From Arbacia lixula (lineage: Eukaryota; Echinodermata; Echinoidea; Arbacioida; Arbaciidae), in contig OZ022585.1 in the NCBI GenBank assembly GCA_963669155.1, forward strand, positions 13,285,269-13,349,268: a DNA stretch of 64,000 nucleotides, written 5' to 3'. Of the stretch, positions 33,435 to 46,576 are shown in pieces. The position numbers and the translations under genes were made by a program. Each line of letters begins with the position of its first letter. The first letter of the stretch is position 1. A model generated the notes under the pieces. That model ran no database searches. It was not told the DNA's origin and saw nothing but the letters and a program-made list of their open reading frames with translations.

Positions 33435-34433
33435 CTACTTGTATTTCAACAACCGCAAGAAAATTCTCCTTGCTTCTTCGTTTGTCAACAGGTAAATAAG
33501 TGGCTGAACGAAAGTACTACACATGGATATCTTTTCTAAAATGTACACCCAACGGAGGCCACCTGGTATAAAGGTATACCAGATATAAGGCGACCACGAT
33601 ACGATGAAAAACGATGAGAGCAAAAATATCGTGATGAACGGTCTCGCTTTAAAACGACAGACTGGAGGTCTCACACGAACTACCGGAGCTGGGTTCTTTG
33701 AGGAATTAGTCTCTCCGCCATTGATCCGGACTGGGACAAAGGCTAACCTAATGTTTGCAACGACCCGCGATTGGTTGTAGGCAATTTTTAAAAGCTTTAC
33801 ATAGATGACAGTCGTGAAGGCAAAAGTCGAAAGAATCGGTACAGTCCGCATGGAATCAATTACTGTAGAATAAATATTATCTTTTATAATTTCGTCGCCG
33901 GTCGAACAACGAATGATATAACAATCCAGGAAAGGAGATCGTGGAACTGGGAAACGAACACCAGATAAAACGAGGACGATGGCAGCAGAGGCAATCGATG
34001 CATTTCGAAATCTGGTTGGAGTCACGATCAGATGATAGCGCAGCGGTCTGCTGACCAGAATGTAAATATTAAGGCTGATACCGCAAAGACACATCATTAT
34101 TGATGCCATGACTACTCCATCAGGAAACGGAAAGATATAGGCGATGATGGTGCAAGTGTGATGGTCATTGTACCCGTACCACACGAAAGACCAAAGACTC
34201 CAGATGATGCCAAGACAAATGTTAAGCGCCATTAGGGTCTTGTAGAGGAATCGCATCACATCTTGAAGTTCCTTCTGGCGATAGATGACTAGCAAGACAA
34301 GTGAGTTCAAACTTGACGACAAGAGTGCGATGGCAATGTAAAAACATATTTGAAATGTCATTGGATTGCGCTGTGTGTGCAAGGTGTTCGAAGTATTGTA
34401 TGAAAGTTCTTCAGCAAATGTTGTCATCTCCAT
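33435..34433 (-). CDS. Intronless rhodopsin-like GPCR, copy 2
   Basis: This 332 aa frame is collinear with the receptor at 28092-29093 and identical over long stretches (TM2 to TM4 almost unchanged). Differences cluster in the N-terminus/TM1 (FQICFYIAIALL), in the second extracellular loop region and in the TM6-TM7 loop (SPYIWYTFIPGG). It has the same non-canonical motifs: SRPLRY for DRY and QPLIY for NPxxY. The concentration of changes in extracellular parts fits recent duplication with ligand-side divergence, but no rate test was run. Confidence 0.88.
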   Translation of the reverse strand: MEMTTFAEELSYNTSNTLHTQRNPMTFQICFYIAIALLSSSLNSLVLLVIYRQKELQDVMRFLYKTLMALNICLGIIWSLWSFVWYGYNDHHTCTIIAYIFPFPDGVVMASIMMCLCGISLNIYILVSRPLRYHLIVTPTRFRNASIASAAIVLVLSGVRFPVPRSPFLDCYIIRCSTGDEIIKDNIYSTVIDSMRTVPILSTFAFTTVIYVKLLKIAYNQSRVVANIRLAFVPVRINGGETNSSKNPAPVVRVRPPVCRFKARPFITIFLLSSFFIVSWSPYIWYTFIPGGLRWVYILEKISMCSTFVQPLIYLLTNEEARRIFLRLLKYK

Positions 34434-35892
34434 TCCTGCGTAATGAGGCGCCTCTTCCTGTTTTGTAAGGTATAATACGAAAACACGTTAAAGCCTACAG
34501 TTACTCTTCACAGATAACTTAAGTGACGATCCTGGTCGTTAAACATTCGAGATGCGGCAATAACGTAGAATCTATGGGAACATAAAACATAAAAGTTCAC
34601 ACGAAAAGAGTTTTCACTATAATCTCTAGAAACGTATTTCCCATTACAGTGTATATGCATAATCGAAGCCAGCTAGGTGGAAAAGTCGTGCCTCACTAGG
34701 TGAGTCAAAGTGAAATATGCAAGTAAAAGATGACGAAGCAATTATCTACATAGAAAATAAGCCCAGGTTGTTGGTGTGTTGGTTATATCACCTTACCAGC
34801 TCATTGTCCGATTGATCCTGATCGTGCCGCGTTGAAGGTTTACCTGATGAACGTATTCAGTAATGCCCCATACATGCTAAAGAAATGGGTCTATGTTACT
34901 CTCTATGTTATGTTGTGCTACCGCGGATGCAATTATCATTCATCTCCAATACGGTCGTGATCAAACAAAGAAATGTCAGACATGTCAAAAGACAACTGGA
35001 GCGATATTACGAAAAGTATCAGAGATACAAGACAAAAAAAGGCATTTCAGTTGGGCAGAAAAGGCACTTCACTTGAAATGGGGGAAACTGTCGCGAGTGC
35101 CTAATGTGACGAGCACACGACATAAATTCACTGATATAAAATCGCCGTGTCTTTTTTTTTTTATCTCGAGTAATATCGCACTTTTGTTGACACAAGGTAA
35201 CACAATCTAATCGTATTTTGCAATAGCAAAATGGGCACCTGTGTTTTTAACAATGTTTTAAGTTACAAAGTTGCAAAGTTACCATTTGTTCCGTGAAAAG
35301 ACGTCCAATGCTAGGAATGAAATAGTAGCACCTATGAACTAGAGAAACCTCTTTGCATCTTAAAAGGGGTATATTATTAATGATCACTAGAGGGAAACTA
35401 TTGTTTCGATATATCAGCTTACTGTTTCTCGGAAGCGCACATTTTCATGAGGGGCTCTTGCGTTTAGCGTTGCCATGGTTACACTTGATCATCCGGGAGG
35501 GTGCATATTATTCGCGAGAAGCCTGGCAAAATCTGAGGGGCAGCGCCCCCGTATGAAATGATATACTCATCTTAATTTAATCTTAAGCTTTAAAAATATG
35601 AGAAACTGTGTGAATAATTACTGCACACAAAAATTAAATTACAAACAGCTTTTTATATTTTTCAAGAAATGCCATGTTGCTTTCATAAGAGCGCACTAAA
35701 TAATCAGCATTTATGATTTTAATATAATTTTGGTTTATTGCAACAACTAGGACTATGCCTACAACACGATATCATATGCATCAGGTGATCCCAGCTGGGG
35801 TGTGTGTTTACATGGCAATAAACTTATCACAATATGCGGTCAATATTATAGCCTACGCTATCATATACCTACAGCTTGCCCAATCTTCTTGA

Positions 35893-36041
35893 CAATGGTC
35901 CTAAATTCATGTTTTGTCCATTTTAGAAACTTGCTGAAAGTTATTTGTCCTCAAATTATCCACACTTGGAGTAATTAGTGACTAAATCACAAATCCTCCA
36001 GATGTTCTAAAATGGACAATACATGAATTTAAGATCATTAG
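35893..36041. mobile_element. Small foldback element, copy 2
   Basis: This is the same element as 30035-30166, duplicated with the segmental unit, with an extra 'ggagtaattagtgac' segment in its centre. Confidence 0.75.
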
Positions 36042-37645
36042 CAAGAAGATGCTGGAGGCAGATTTCATACATCTGAGTAAGCCCCTGTTTCTCTTTTTGT
36101 TTTTTATTTGTTTAAATTGAACCCATTGCTGTTGTCGTGGAAAGTGGTTTGTATGTATAAAGATAATAATAATATTGGATTTCTGTCGTGGTAGATCAGA
36201 TACATTGCATTCATCAGCATGAATATTGCACTCGTCTTCGACTCGGGCGATATTCATACTGATGATCCAATGCAATATATCTGATATACCGCTCAAGTGC
36301 ATTCAATATTATATAATTATCGCACATACAAGCCATTTTTTCGATGCAATAAAAACTTGTATTAACTATCTTTCATGAGGGTTACTTGCTGGCATGCAAT
36401 ATTGTTAGCATATTAGCTGTCCTATGTTTTTTTTTATGTTACTAGTATCAATGTGGAAAATAAGTGTATCATGACACATAGATAGATCCCTGTCATTTGA
36501 TTGGTTGTTGGATATCGATCATTCAGTCCATTTACAATGACGTCATCAACGTTGCAATTTTAGATCCATTCATCGTGCAATTTTCGATCCATGCGATATT
36601 GTCCATTGCACACTGCGTGCGCTTTCCTCCACTATTAAGTACACGAGGGGTAAATTTGGGGGACGCGCGATCAGTGGAGGAAAGCATTCAGTGGGTGGAG
36701 CGCGCGCAGTGTGTGGAGCGTAGTCTGTGGGTTGGAGGGGAAAAAGTCCAAAGGGCCAGCAGCTGAACTAAGTGTGCATATGAATATCGAGCTAATTTGC
36801 CTATTACCTCTGACACGGTGCGCCGGCACACGTGAATCAACAAACGTAAATATGGCGGAGTTTGTTTTGATGATCTTCTGTAGGTGTCATATAAAACAAA
36901 TAATGAATAAATGATAAATGATAATAATCAATAAAAGAAGAACAATATCTTACACTGATTCACTTGACAAATTGGTCTATCTCTCTGAAATAGACTCCCT
37001 CTCCACACTCGTCAAAAAAAATCATACACATAGTTTTTTTTTTCAAATCACTGAAAAATACATTTAATCTTTGTAACATGTACAATACAAAAGCAGGAAC
37101 ATCTATGATTGCTTTCTCGTAAGCTTTTTTATATTTTTTTTCCATCGTACGTAATTTGATGTCAACATTCGACTCTTTAATACTACAATAACACAGTGCG
37201 TTCAATAATGAATCGTGTCACTTTTTTTTATTGTGTAATTGCGTCGAGGGTATCAATTTGGTTGATATGGCGCATGATAGATGTAGCTTATTATCAATTA
37301 TTTATAATGAAAAAGTAGCATAGAACCGACATTAAGTAAATCAACATTTATAGAATAAGTAATGATAAAATCAATATCTCTTTACATGATTGGAATGTGA
37401 TACGCGTATTTTTGTTAGCGCATGTGTCCCGCGTAGATCATAATTCGTCTCCACTCTCCATCTCTCTATAACCGCCACCTTCCCCCCATTCAATTAATCC
37501 ACATACATTTAGATCCGATGCTCTCATTCTCTCTGCTCGCTTATTATAATCTCTGTTATTTTGTTCCTGTCGCATCCTCTCCCTCTCTTTGTCTATATTT
37601 CTGTCTCTGTCTCTGTCTCTATTTCTGTATCTGTCTGTAATTTTG

Positions 37646-37649
<4 letters not shown>

Positions 37650-37701
<52 letters not shown>
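37650..37701. repeat. (CT)n microsatellite
   Basis: About 50 bases of pure TC dinucleotide are preceded by irregular TCTGTC units and followed by a short TA run. Confidence 0.95.
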
Positions 37702-37703
<2 letters not shown>

Positions 37704-38260
37704 ACATATATGTATATATATATATACGTATCCCACATGTGAAATATATACATAAGCGAAATAATTATTAGGGAAGGTCGAGATGTTTTCTGTATTGATA
37801 CAATGAAAACTATTCTATTTATAACCATTTCATAAACATCCAATATTGTGTTAGGGATATACTATCCTCGAATATTAATCATTAAAAGTAGGTACAGGTA
37901 TACTGGAAAAACATTAAGTTGTGCTCATTAATAAACACCGTTACGAACTAAATCTGAGCAACAAATTGCAACAAAAGGACCTCCGACATTTACACAGGGT
38001 AAAATGTATCATATCACATGCATTTAAATGATTAATAATAGGATATGACCGTATAAATGTAATGAAATGTTTATGTCAAACCATGATATTTTCTTCCATC
38101 ATGATTGAAACACCCTATATGATATAGAACATGTAGTATCAAGACTCTTAGCGGTTGTCATGTTATTCTTCGTGCTGGTACTAGTTCTAGCAAGGATTGC
38201 TCCTAGAGTTATATTCCTAATCGATCCATTCTGAGAATAAAAGCTGACTGCTTATATGGC

Positions 38261-38866
38261 CTACTGAAACTCTTCTTTCACCATTTCGTCTTTGACCAGG
38301 AATGTCATGCCGTGGTCGTCACCAGGCACTGAGTTAAACTCGGACTCGGTGTCTTCTTCCGGGTCCGCATCCTCAGCTGGCGTACTACGCGGTCCGCATT
38401 TGATCAGTGCAACCAGCTGGCGGCGGATAGTCGGGCGAGTCAGCGCGTACAGGAAGGGGTTGAGGGCAGCATTCAGCATCACCACCGTGCTCGCGAACTT
38501 GTCCAGGGACATATGGACGGTAATATGCCACTGGTAGAAGCTCTGCCCGAAGCGCACCAGATAAAAGCCATGCCAATACCCCCAGCACACGATGAAAGAC
38601 AAGGAGACACTGCCGATCAGGGTCAGGAAGCGCAGTCGCCGCGCTAGCTCACGCCGCGCCGCCGACGTGATCGTAGGGGAGTTGCGCCTGGCAGCGGCTG
38701 CACAAAGCGTCAACCCGAAGCAGACAGCGATGACGATGACGGGGATGACGTAGACCAGGATGAGCATGGAACACATGAAGGTATATAAGACGCTCCAACT
38801 ACTAAACACATCGATAGGAACTGCAGCACATGAGGCCACTATGCCAACTAGATAGTAGAGGAGAGG

Positions 38867-38913
<47 letters not shown>

Positions 38914-41900
38914 GGGATTATTGATCTGATATAGTGAATCTCTGGCTTATCCCTAATCAATAGGAATAAATATATGCTAAATATCTTGAAAAACACATAG
39001 AGGATAGTTGCAAGTAAGTATTAATCAATACATCACTGAATATAGTCATGAATTGAAGAGAAATAATCTATACGGCTTTATTAGGGCCTAATTAGAATTG
39101 TAGATATGACTGGTTACGGACACGTGCGACGTACATATAATGGGGTGGATAAGGTGAATAAATGTGCACTTTTGTATACACGCTTCGGATTTGGCACACA
39201 ATTTCAAAATCATATTGAGAACAATTGGGGCATTTCAAAATATTTTCAGGGGCACCTGGGGGCAGCTCCCAAAGTGCCCTAGGGGCCGTATTATATCTTA
39301 TTTATATCTTATGTTTACTTCCTTTCGAAAACGCACGGCCTGACTTGAAAAAAATAAACCTTGATAGGAATCATCCTTCGGTAATAGAGACCTTATCTTG
39401 TTCAAATGTGTGGTCATAAGTGGCAAGGGGGCCGGGGATACCCCCAATCGCCCCCCCCCCCCCTGGGGGCATTTTTCTCAATAATAAATAACCGGATTTT
39501 TAAGTAAACTAGATAGGAATCATCCTGAGGTAATATGGACCATTCGTTGTTAAACGTGGGGTACACAAATGGCACGGGAATGGGGAAGGGGGGGGGGGGG
39601 GGTAGCGCCCCAAATGTTCCCAGGGGGAAAATTCCATTTATTATTTACTTTTTCCTCAAAGGTACATGACTTTGTTTTAATCAAACTTGAAAGAAGTCAC
39701 CTCGTAAAAGAGGACCTAAGGTTGTATATATATATATAAACTCGACAGATTATTCTCAAGGAATGGGAAAAGTTTGTTACAAATGGAATACCATCTGACA
39801 TGAACTAACAACCACCCCGGACTCCCAGACCCCCTCCCCACCCATCCCCCCACCCCACCCCCATTCCCACCAACACACACATGACACACACACATACACA
39901 AATTGTCACATCACTAAATGATGTATAACAGTTTTGATTCTGAAAAGGCTAGATAAAATGTAAAATTCGTAAACAAATTCAGTGTCAACGAGAAGATATG
40001 CGCTAATTGCTTAACTTAGAAACAATATGTATGTTAAATTAAGTGCTGCAAATAAATGTCTTTTTTTTTTTTTTAGAATCATGGTGATATTCTTCTCATA
40101 CAATGCAAAGCCATGTTCCTCTGTAGGAACTGCCCAGTCCTTCCTCTGTGTAAACCCTTGGTCCATCGCCTTACCATGGACCCTAATACGTGGTAGGGTC
40201 CATGGTATGGCGATGGACCAAGAGTTCCGACTTGTAGCACACATTTCCAGCCATTATGGACATAGTCACCAGTCCTGAGGCCTCACAAACTAATTTCATG
40301 AGGGTGTTCCAAATGCTGCAAGACATCAAGATGCAAGTGCAAATAGGCAGATCTTGCACATGCAGCCCTTTGTTCTTGTGAAGGAGAATGTTCATCATCA
40401 ATGCTAAAAATATCTATATATTTTTTTTTTATTCTTATGGAAAATCCCCACAAACAATATATAGATCAATTTAATTCTTTGAGAGCCCTGGACAATCATA
40501 TTATTGGTGATTTTCAGGAATCAATTAAATGCTTTGTACGGATCGGTTGCAACTTATATCGTCTCATCATGTAGATAAGACTTCGACTAAAATGTGCATT
40601 TGATATCTTAAATAGTTTTGAAGGTCATGTTTTTCGAGCCAATGCTTCCAATTTGGACAGAAAGATCAGTGATAAAACATGAAACTCCATTTTTTTAATG
40701 ATATCGAAACCATATATGCATATATCTTATATCATGTTATAACCTTGGGCCGTATAATGTTTTGAGGTTGGTTTTCAAGGCAACCTTTTTCATCTTTTGT
40801 GACTAGGCCTATACACAGCCAATAGTCTCTTTGCTTATTCATGCCCTAACTATGAGCATATCTCATATCAAATGAGACAAAATGGAGAGAATAAAGATTA
40901 ATATATTAGATTGACGGTCATCTTGGAGAATGGCGCTTCAAGATAAACATTCTTTATTGCTTCTATATTGTAAAATTGCCTTGTTCCGAAACCTATGTAC
41001 AAATTCTATTTTTGTAGGTTATAGTAAAACAGAATAAAGCTTACACTTCGTTGGCAGACATTTTGGACGCCTACTTGAAAATGGCATCTTAAGGGCACAT
41101 GTTTAAAGGTAGCCCGTCCCTTTTGCAGACCTAATTCTGAAAGTTCCCTGACTTTGTCATCATTTGAGAGAGAGAGAGAGTGGCCATATAGCCCTGGAAG
41201 CGACAAAGCGTAAAATTCGGTTTTGAGGAAATAATCTTCGGTAATGGATCATGCTTTCTTTCTTCATACCACGAAAATAGTCAAATCTCAGTGAAAACTA
41301 GTTCGATTTTCATTTATTCTACGGGAGTTATAGTACCCCCTGACCTAAATTTTTTTACAGTTAGTATCCAAAAGGTAAGTGCTAGATATGTGCAAACTTT
41401 CATGAAGTTTGCAGATAAAAAGGGACGGGCCATCTGTTAAGTGCTTCGATATCTAATTTTGTTGGGTTCATAATCATTAACCTACCGGTATGTACCAAAT
41501 TTGGTGCTTGTAGGTAAAAATAGAACAGAATAAACTAAAGATATGTACATGGCTTTGGCAGCCATTCCGGACACCATCTTGGATCCTCCTTCAGGCTCCT
41601 TGTCTCCTCATCAGACGAGTATGCGACTACATGTACACGTTAGATTATCCTAGTTTACTGTACAGTTTGGATACATTCGAGAAAACATTCCTTTAAAAAA
41701 ATGTTGGACCGCAAAGCGTATTTATGAAGTGGTGAAGGAGGAGCTGTGCTGTGGCTAGTTAATTTCGGATGAGTTCTCTATTTGTAACAAACCTTTCCCA
41801 TTGTCTGAGAAAAATCTGTCGAGTTTTTATGAAATCCAACATTCATTTCTTACATAGTTATCCCATTTTTACAACCTTAGGTTTTCTTTTCCCAGGTGAC

Positions 41901-44900
41901 TTCTTTCAAGTTTGCTTTAAATCCAGTCATTTACCTTTGAGAAAAGGGAACAAAAGTGAAATTTTACCCCTGGGCCGGGAATTGGGGGGCTCCCCCTTGT
42001 CACTTGCATACACCATTATAAGAACTTAAGGTCCCTAATACCTAAGGATGATTCTTATCAAGTCTGATTAAACTCCAGTTGTGTATTCTTCTGAAAACGT
42101 CAAGAATAATGAGAAGTTGCCCAATGGGAGCATTTTTTGATGGGGGGGGGGGGGGGGGGGGGGGGAAGCTACCCCTTCCCGGCTCCTTGCCATTTGTGTT
42201 CGTAATACCTGAGGATGATTCTTATCAAGGTTGGTTAAAATTCAGTTATTCATTCTTCGGAAAAAGTAAAAAATAAGGAGAAGATGCCCAATGGGGGCAT
42301 TTTTTTTGTTTGGGGGCTACCTCTCCCGGCTCCTTGCAATTTGTGTTGTCCTATTCTGATAACTTAAGGTCCCTAATAACTAAGGATGGTTCCAATTATT
42401 TATTCTTGAGAAAAAGTATTTAAAAAAATAAAAGAAAGTTCCCCACTGGGGCATTTTTGGGGCTACCCCCCGTTTACCAGCCCCTTGGGCTTGTGTACCC
42501 CAACTAATGGTGCATATTACTTAAGGATAATTCCTACCAAGTTTGGTTAAAATCCAGTTATTCATTCTTGAGAAAATGTCCCAAAATAAGAGAAAAATGC
42601 CCCCAGGGGTGTTTGGGGGGCTATCCTCCGGCCCCCTTGCCACTTATGACCACACATTTGAACAAGGCAAGGTCGCTATTACTTAAAGATGACTCCTATT
42701 AAAGTTTGTATCAGATCCAGCCGTGCGTTTTCGAAAAGAAGTAACAATATCATAGTAGGGCCACTGGGGCACTTTGGGGGCTGCCCCAGGCGCCCTGAAA
42801 ATATTTTAAGATGCCTCTATATCTGATATTGTTCCAAATATGATTTTGAACATGTGTGCCAAATTTGGTGCTTGTAGACAAAAGTGCACAATTCACCTCA
42901 TATTTGTCGCTTAACCACCCCACTAATACCCAGAGACATGTGAGCTTCACACCATTCTCATACCTGCTGGATTGCTACTCATGATAGCAAACCATTATTC
43001 ATGAATCATGTAACGAGGACACGTGGAGTAATGCTTTCTGAATAGCGAGTATTTTTTTTTACAATTTGACTGTTCATTTTACATCCTAAACCCACAAGCT
43101 GTATTAAATAGTAGAATAATAGTAAAAGTGTTGTACAATCGGCCTTAATGCGTCAATTCCTAGGATAAGTCAGCCAAGATCAATCACGTGATGTACCTGC
43201 CCATACCACTGCACAGCCGTAGATGGCATTCTTGACAGTCCGCCAGCTCCTCCTCCTCACTGGATAAGCTATGATGACGTATCTGTCAATAGCTAGAGCC
43301 ATCACCATAAAGCAATTGATGACCATCGTGCTCTGTGGACAACAAAGCAGGAATGAAAGGAAGGGTAGTTTAGCTCATGCACTTTCATAAAAAATACAAA
43401 TGGTCAAAGAGATGAATGGATGTATATTATAGATCAGTGTTGTAGTCTAGACCTCAATGTTACGGACGCAGGCTAGTATGCAAGCACTAAGTCAATTAGC
43501 CCTCTCAAAACTATATATACAGGAAGAGCGTAATACAGGAATGGGCTATTCTTGGCTTGGTATTGAGAGAGCTAAGCCACTTTACTGGAACACAGCGTGC
43601 TTCGGTAACATTAGTTCACCGCCTTGCTGGCCAGTTTAATATACTGTAGCTGCTCACTGCTGTTCCACACCCTCTCATTCGATCCTACTCATGAACTGAC
43701 TGACATTTTCTTTGGTGTACATGTGCCTGCAAATTAGGTAGCGTTCAATGCTAAGATATAATTGTAGATGAAATTTCGTGATGATTAGTCATACCAAGAC
43801 AAGCATATAACGACGAGTATGTTCCATAAAGTGTTGAAACCTTCGCTTGTCATGTTTTTTTCCTCTTACCAATATGTGATGCAAGCATACACAAGCTGAG
43901 TAATCGTGCATGCTTCCCTCTTTTGGTTTCATTGAGTATCACTGGTCAGGTCAGGTCAGGTTAGGTTAAGAACCTGCTACTAGCAGACTATTACCCTGTA
44001 AGCCAGTACATGTACAACCTGTTTCATGGTCGGGCCGTCGGCGACTAAACCCGTACCCCCACTAGTCACCTCATCTGGACTAGTGAGGAGGGTGGTTGGA
44101 CACCCTGATAGAGCTAAAAACAAGATCTATCTTAAGGGCGCTGGCTCAGTTAAGAGCCAACAGCGGCCATCCAACAACTCATATCTCTTCCAACACGTCT
44201 TGGGCCAGCGTGGAAGAGTAGGCCCTCAAACCAGCGTGAATAAGTCTCTAATACCGCGACCCTCAGTTCCCAGCAGCTCTGTATCCTTGGACCAAGGTGG
44301 CGGACCAGTCCGGAAAGGAGCAGAGGATGCGAAGAATCTCTTGGTACAAACAGGCCACCAATGGAATCTGAACACAGGAACGTACAACGTCAGAACGCTA
44401 CTAGGATAAAATAGACTGATAGACTTGCAACAAGAATTGGAAGAAGTCAATTGGGACATCATTGGACTCAGTGAGGTTCGGAGAAAAGGAAAACAACTTG
44501 AACAACTAAAAACTGGCCATCATTTATTCCATATGGGGAAGATAGATAAAAGTGAGGCAGGAGTAGGATTTCTTGTCCATAAAAGTATTGCAGGAAACGT
44601 AACAGAATTCAAGGGAATTAATGAAAGACTAGCCCAGCTTACTATCAAGATAAATACAAGATATCGCCTAAAAATCATCCAAGTATATGTACCCACAAGC
44701 AGTTACGACGATGAGAAGGCGGAGAAACTGTATGAGGAAATCACAGAACTCCGTCAGAACAATACGACACATTATACCATTGTGATGGGAGATCTAAATG
44801 CTAAGGTCGGAAAGAGGGAAGATGGTGAAGAGCCAGTGATTGGACGTTTTGGTCAGGGGCAGCGTAATGATAGGGAGATAGACTTGTCGAATTTGCAATC

Positions 44901-46542
44901 AGCAGCAAATTAAAAATCGTCAACACATATTTCAAGAAGAAAGCAAACCGGAAATGGATTTGGATTAGTCCAGACAGAGTGACAAAAATGAGATTGACTT
45001 CATTCTCTCATCAGATCTAAACATTGTCAAGGATGTAAATGTTCTCAACGAAGTCAATGTAGGCAGCGACCATAGAATGGAAATGGGAAAATTCCAAATC
45101 AATACCAAGTTAGAGAGACAAAAGCTTCGTAGAAAGAAGGTTAACAACATTAACCTGGACAAACTCTCAGAAAGGAATCAAGAATTCCAGATAGAGCTAG
45201 CAAACAAGTTTGATGCACTTAGTGATGATATGCAGGAGCAAGACCTCTATACATGGAATGAACAGACAATAGACATCATTCAAGAAACTGCACATCATGG
45301 CGACTGAGTAATCAACACGTGTTTTCCAACCTCTCCTGGAGATACTTGCTTTATACCCTAGATACCTTTATTCTTCTACGTCCATTATCATCTACGTTGA
45401 TACCTAATATATATCAGCATCATGAGCCAAAAGAGGAATGCCAAGGTGGGAAAGAAGGTCTCAAAGACAGCTAGCTTGGACAACAGCAACATGGACGATC
45501 GCAGTGCTGCTGAAGAGGCTGCATCCTCCATCCATGCAGCCACCCCTGCTGGCCCAGCTCAACACTCCGATCAGGTGCTGGAAGAGGCTGTTGCTGCTAT
45601 GGGCTCAGTCTCCTCCACTGCAGCCCTCACCGACTACCTTAAAGCTGCAACAGTGAACTTTGAAAGGATGATGGAGAAGGCCGTGCGGTCCATGGTAGAA
45701 AGTATACAAAAAGTGGAAAGGGCGTTGGAGTTTGAGGGGGTGAGAATTAATGAACTAGAAAAGAAGAACAAGGACCTGGAAGGACGATTAGAGAGACTAG
45801 AGAAGGCCTATGATAACCTGAATATGAGAGCAGAGCAGCAAGACCAGGAGATTAACAAGGCTGAGCACTACTCGAAACGCAGCAACTTTCGTGTGGTAGG
45901 GATACCAGAGCCTACCGGTGAGCAACAGGACGAGGATTGCGCCAAGATGGTCGAGGAGATCATCAAGGCCAAGTTCAACCTGGAAGTGAGGGTGGAGAGA
46001 GCTCACCGTGACGGGAAGAAGAATGCTGATCGTCCAAGGCATGTCTTGGTCAAAACATTATTGTACCGAGACAAGGCTCTCATCATGAAGAATGCTAGAC
46101 ATGCCCTACAAGATGAGAGGTTTTACTTCATTGATGATATGACCAAGCGCGACCTGGAGGAAAAAAAGAAACACGCCAAGGAAGTACAGGACCTGTACAC
46201 GAAAGGAACGAAGTTACGTTTCTATGCTGGACAGTGGAGAGGAAATGGTGGTGTGCCTTACTTTTCTGCGTGATGCAGCTTTAAACCACTTAACGACTTG
46301 CTCAAATTGCCCCAGACTTCACTCTGTCTCCAACTATAATAAACTCTTTGTTCAGATGTGTGGTCACAGTGAAGGCCTGTTATACAACCAAGGCATAGCT
46401 AGCATACTTTCATTTTCGTGTATTACAGTTAGCATGTCATTGTCTACAGCTAGTTATTTACCAAGTTTCTGGTCTGTTTTCTGTTTGATCATGTTTATAT
46501 CATAATATGTTTATGTATACATATCTCTCTCTCTCTCTCTCC

Positions 46543-46576
<34 letters not shown>

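Larger units (their letters stand above)
32041..37225. repeat. Segmental duplication unit 2 (carries GPCR copy 2)
   Basis: This is the partner of 26745-31800. Matched blocks run from upstream of the gene to about 37220. It differs by a 759 bp insertion at 32485-33243 and by lacking the 170 bp insertion of unit 1. Confidence 0.8.

Noticed and set aside
41107..41432. Possible MITE with ends 'gcccgtccctttt' and inverse
   Set aside because: Only about 13 bases match at the ends and the interior does not pair. It could be part of the surrounding foldback element.
45797..46042. Minus-strand frame within LINE ORF1
   Set aside because: It is a shadow of ORF1, whose codons fit a known protein architecture.
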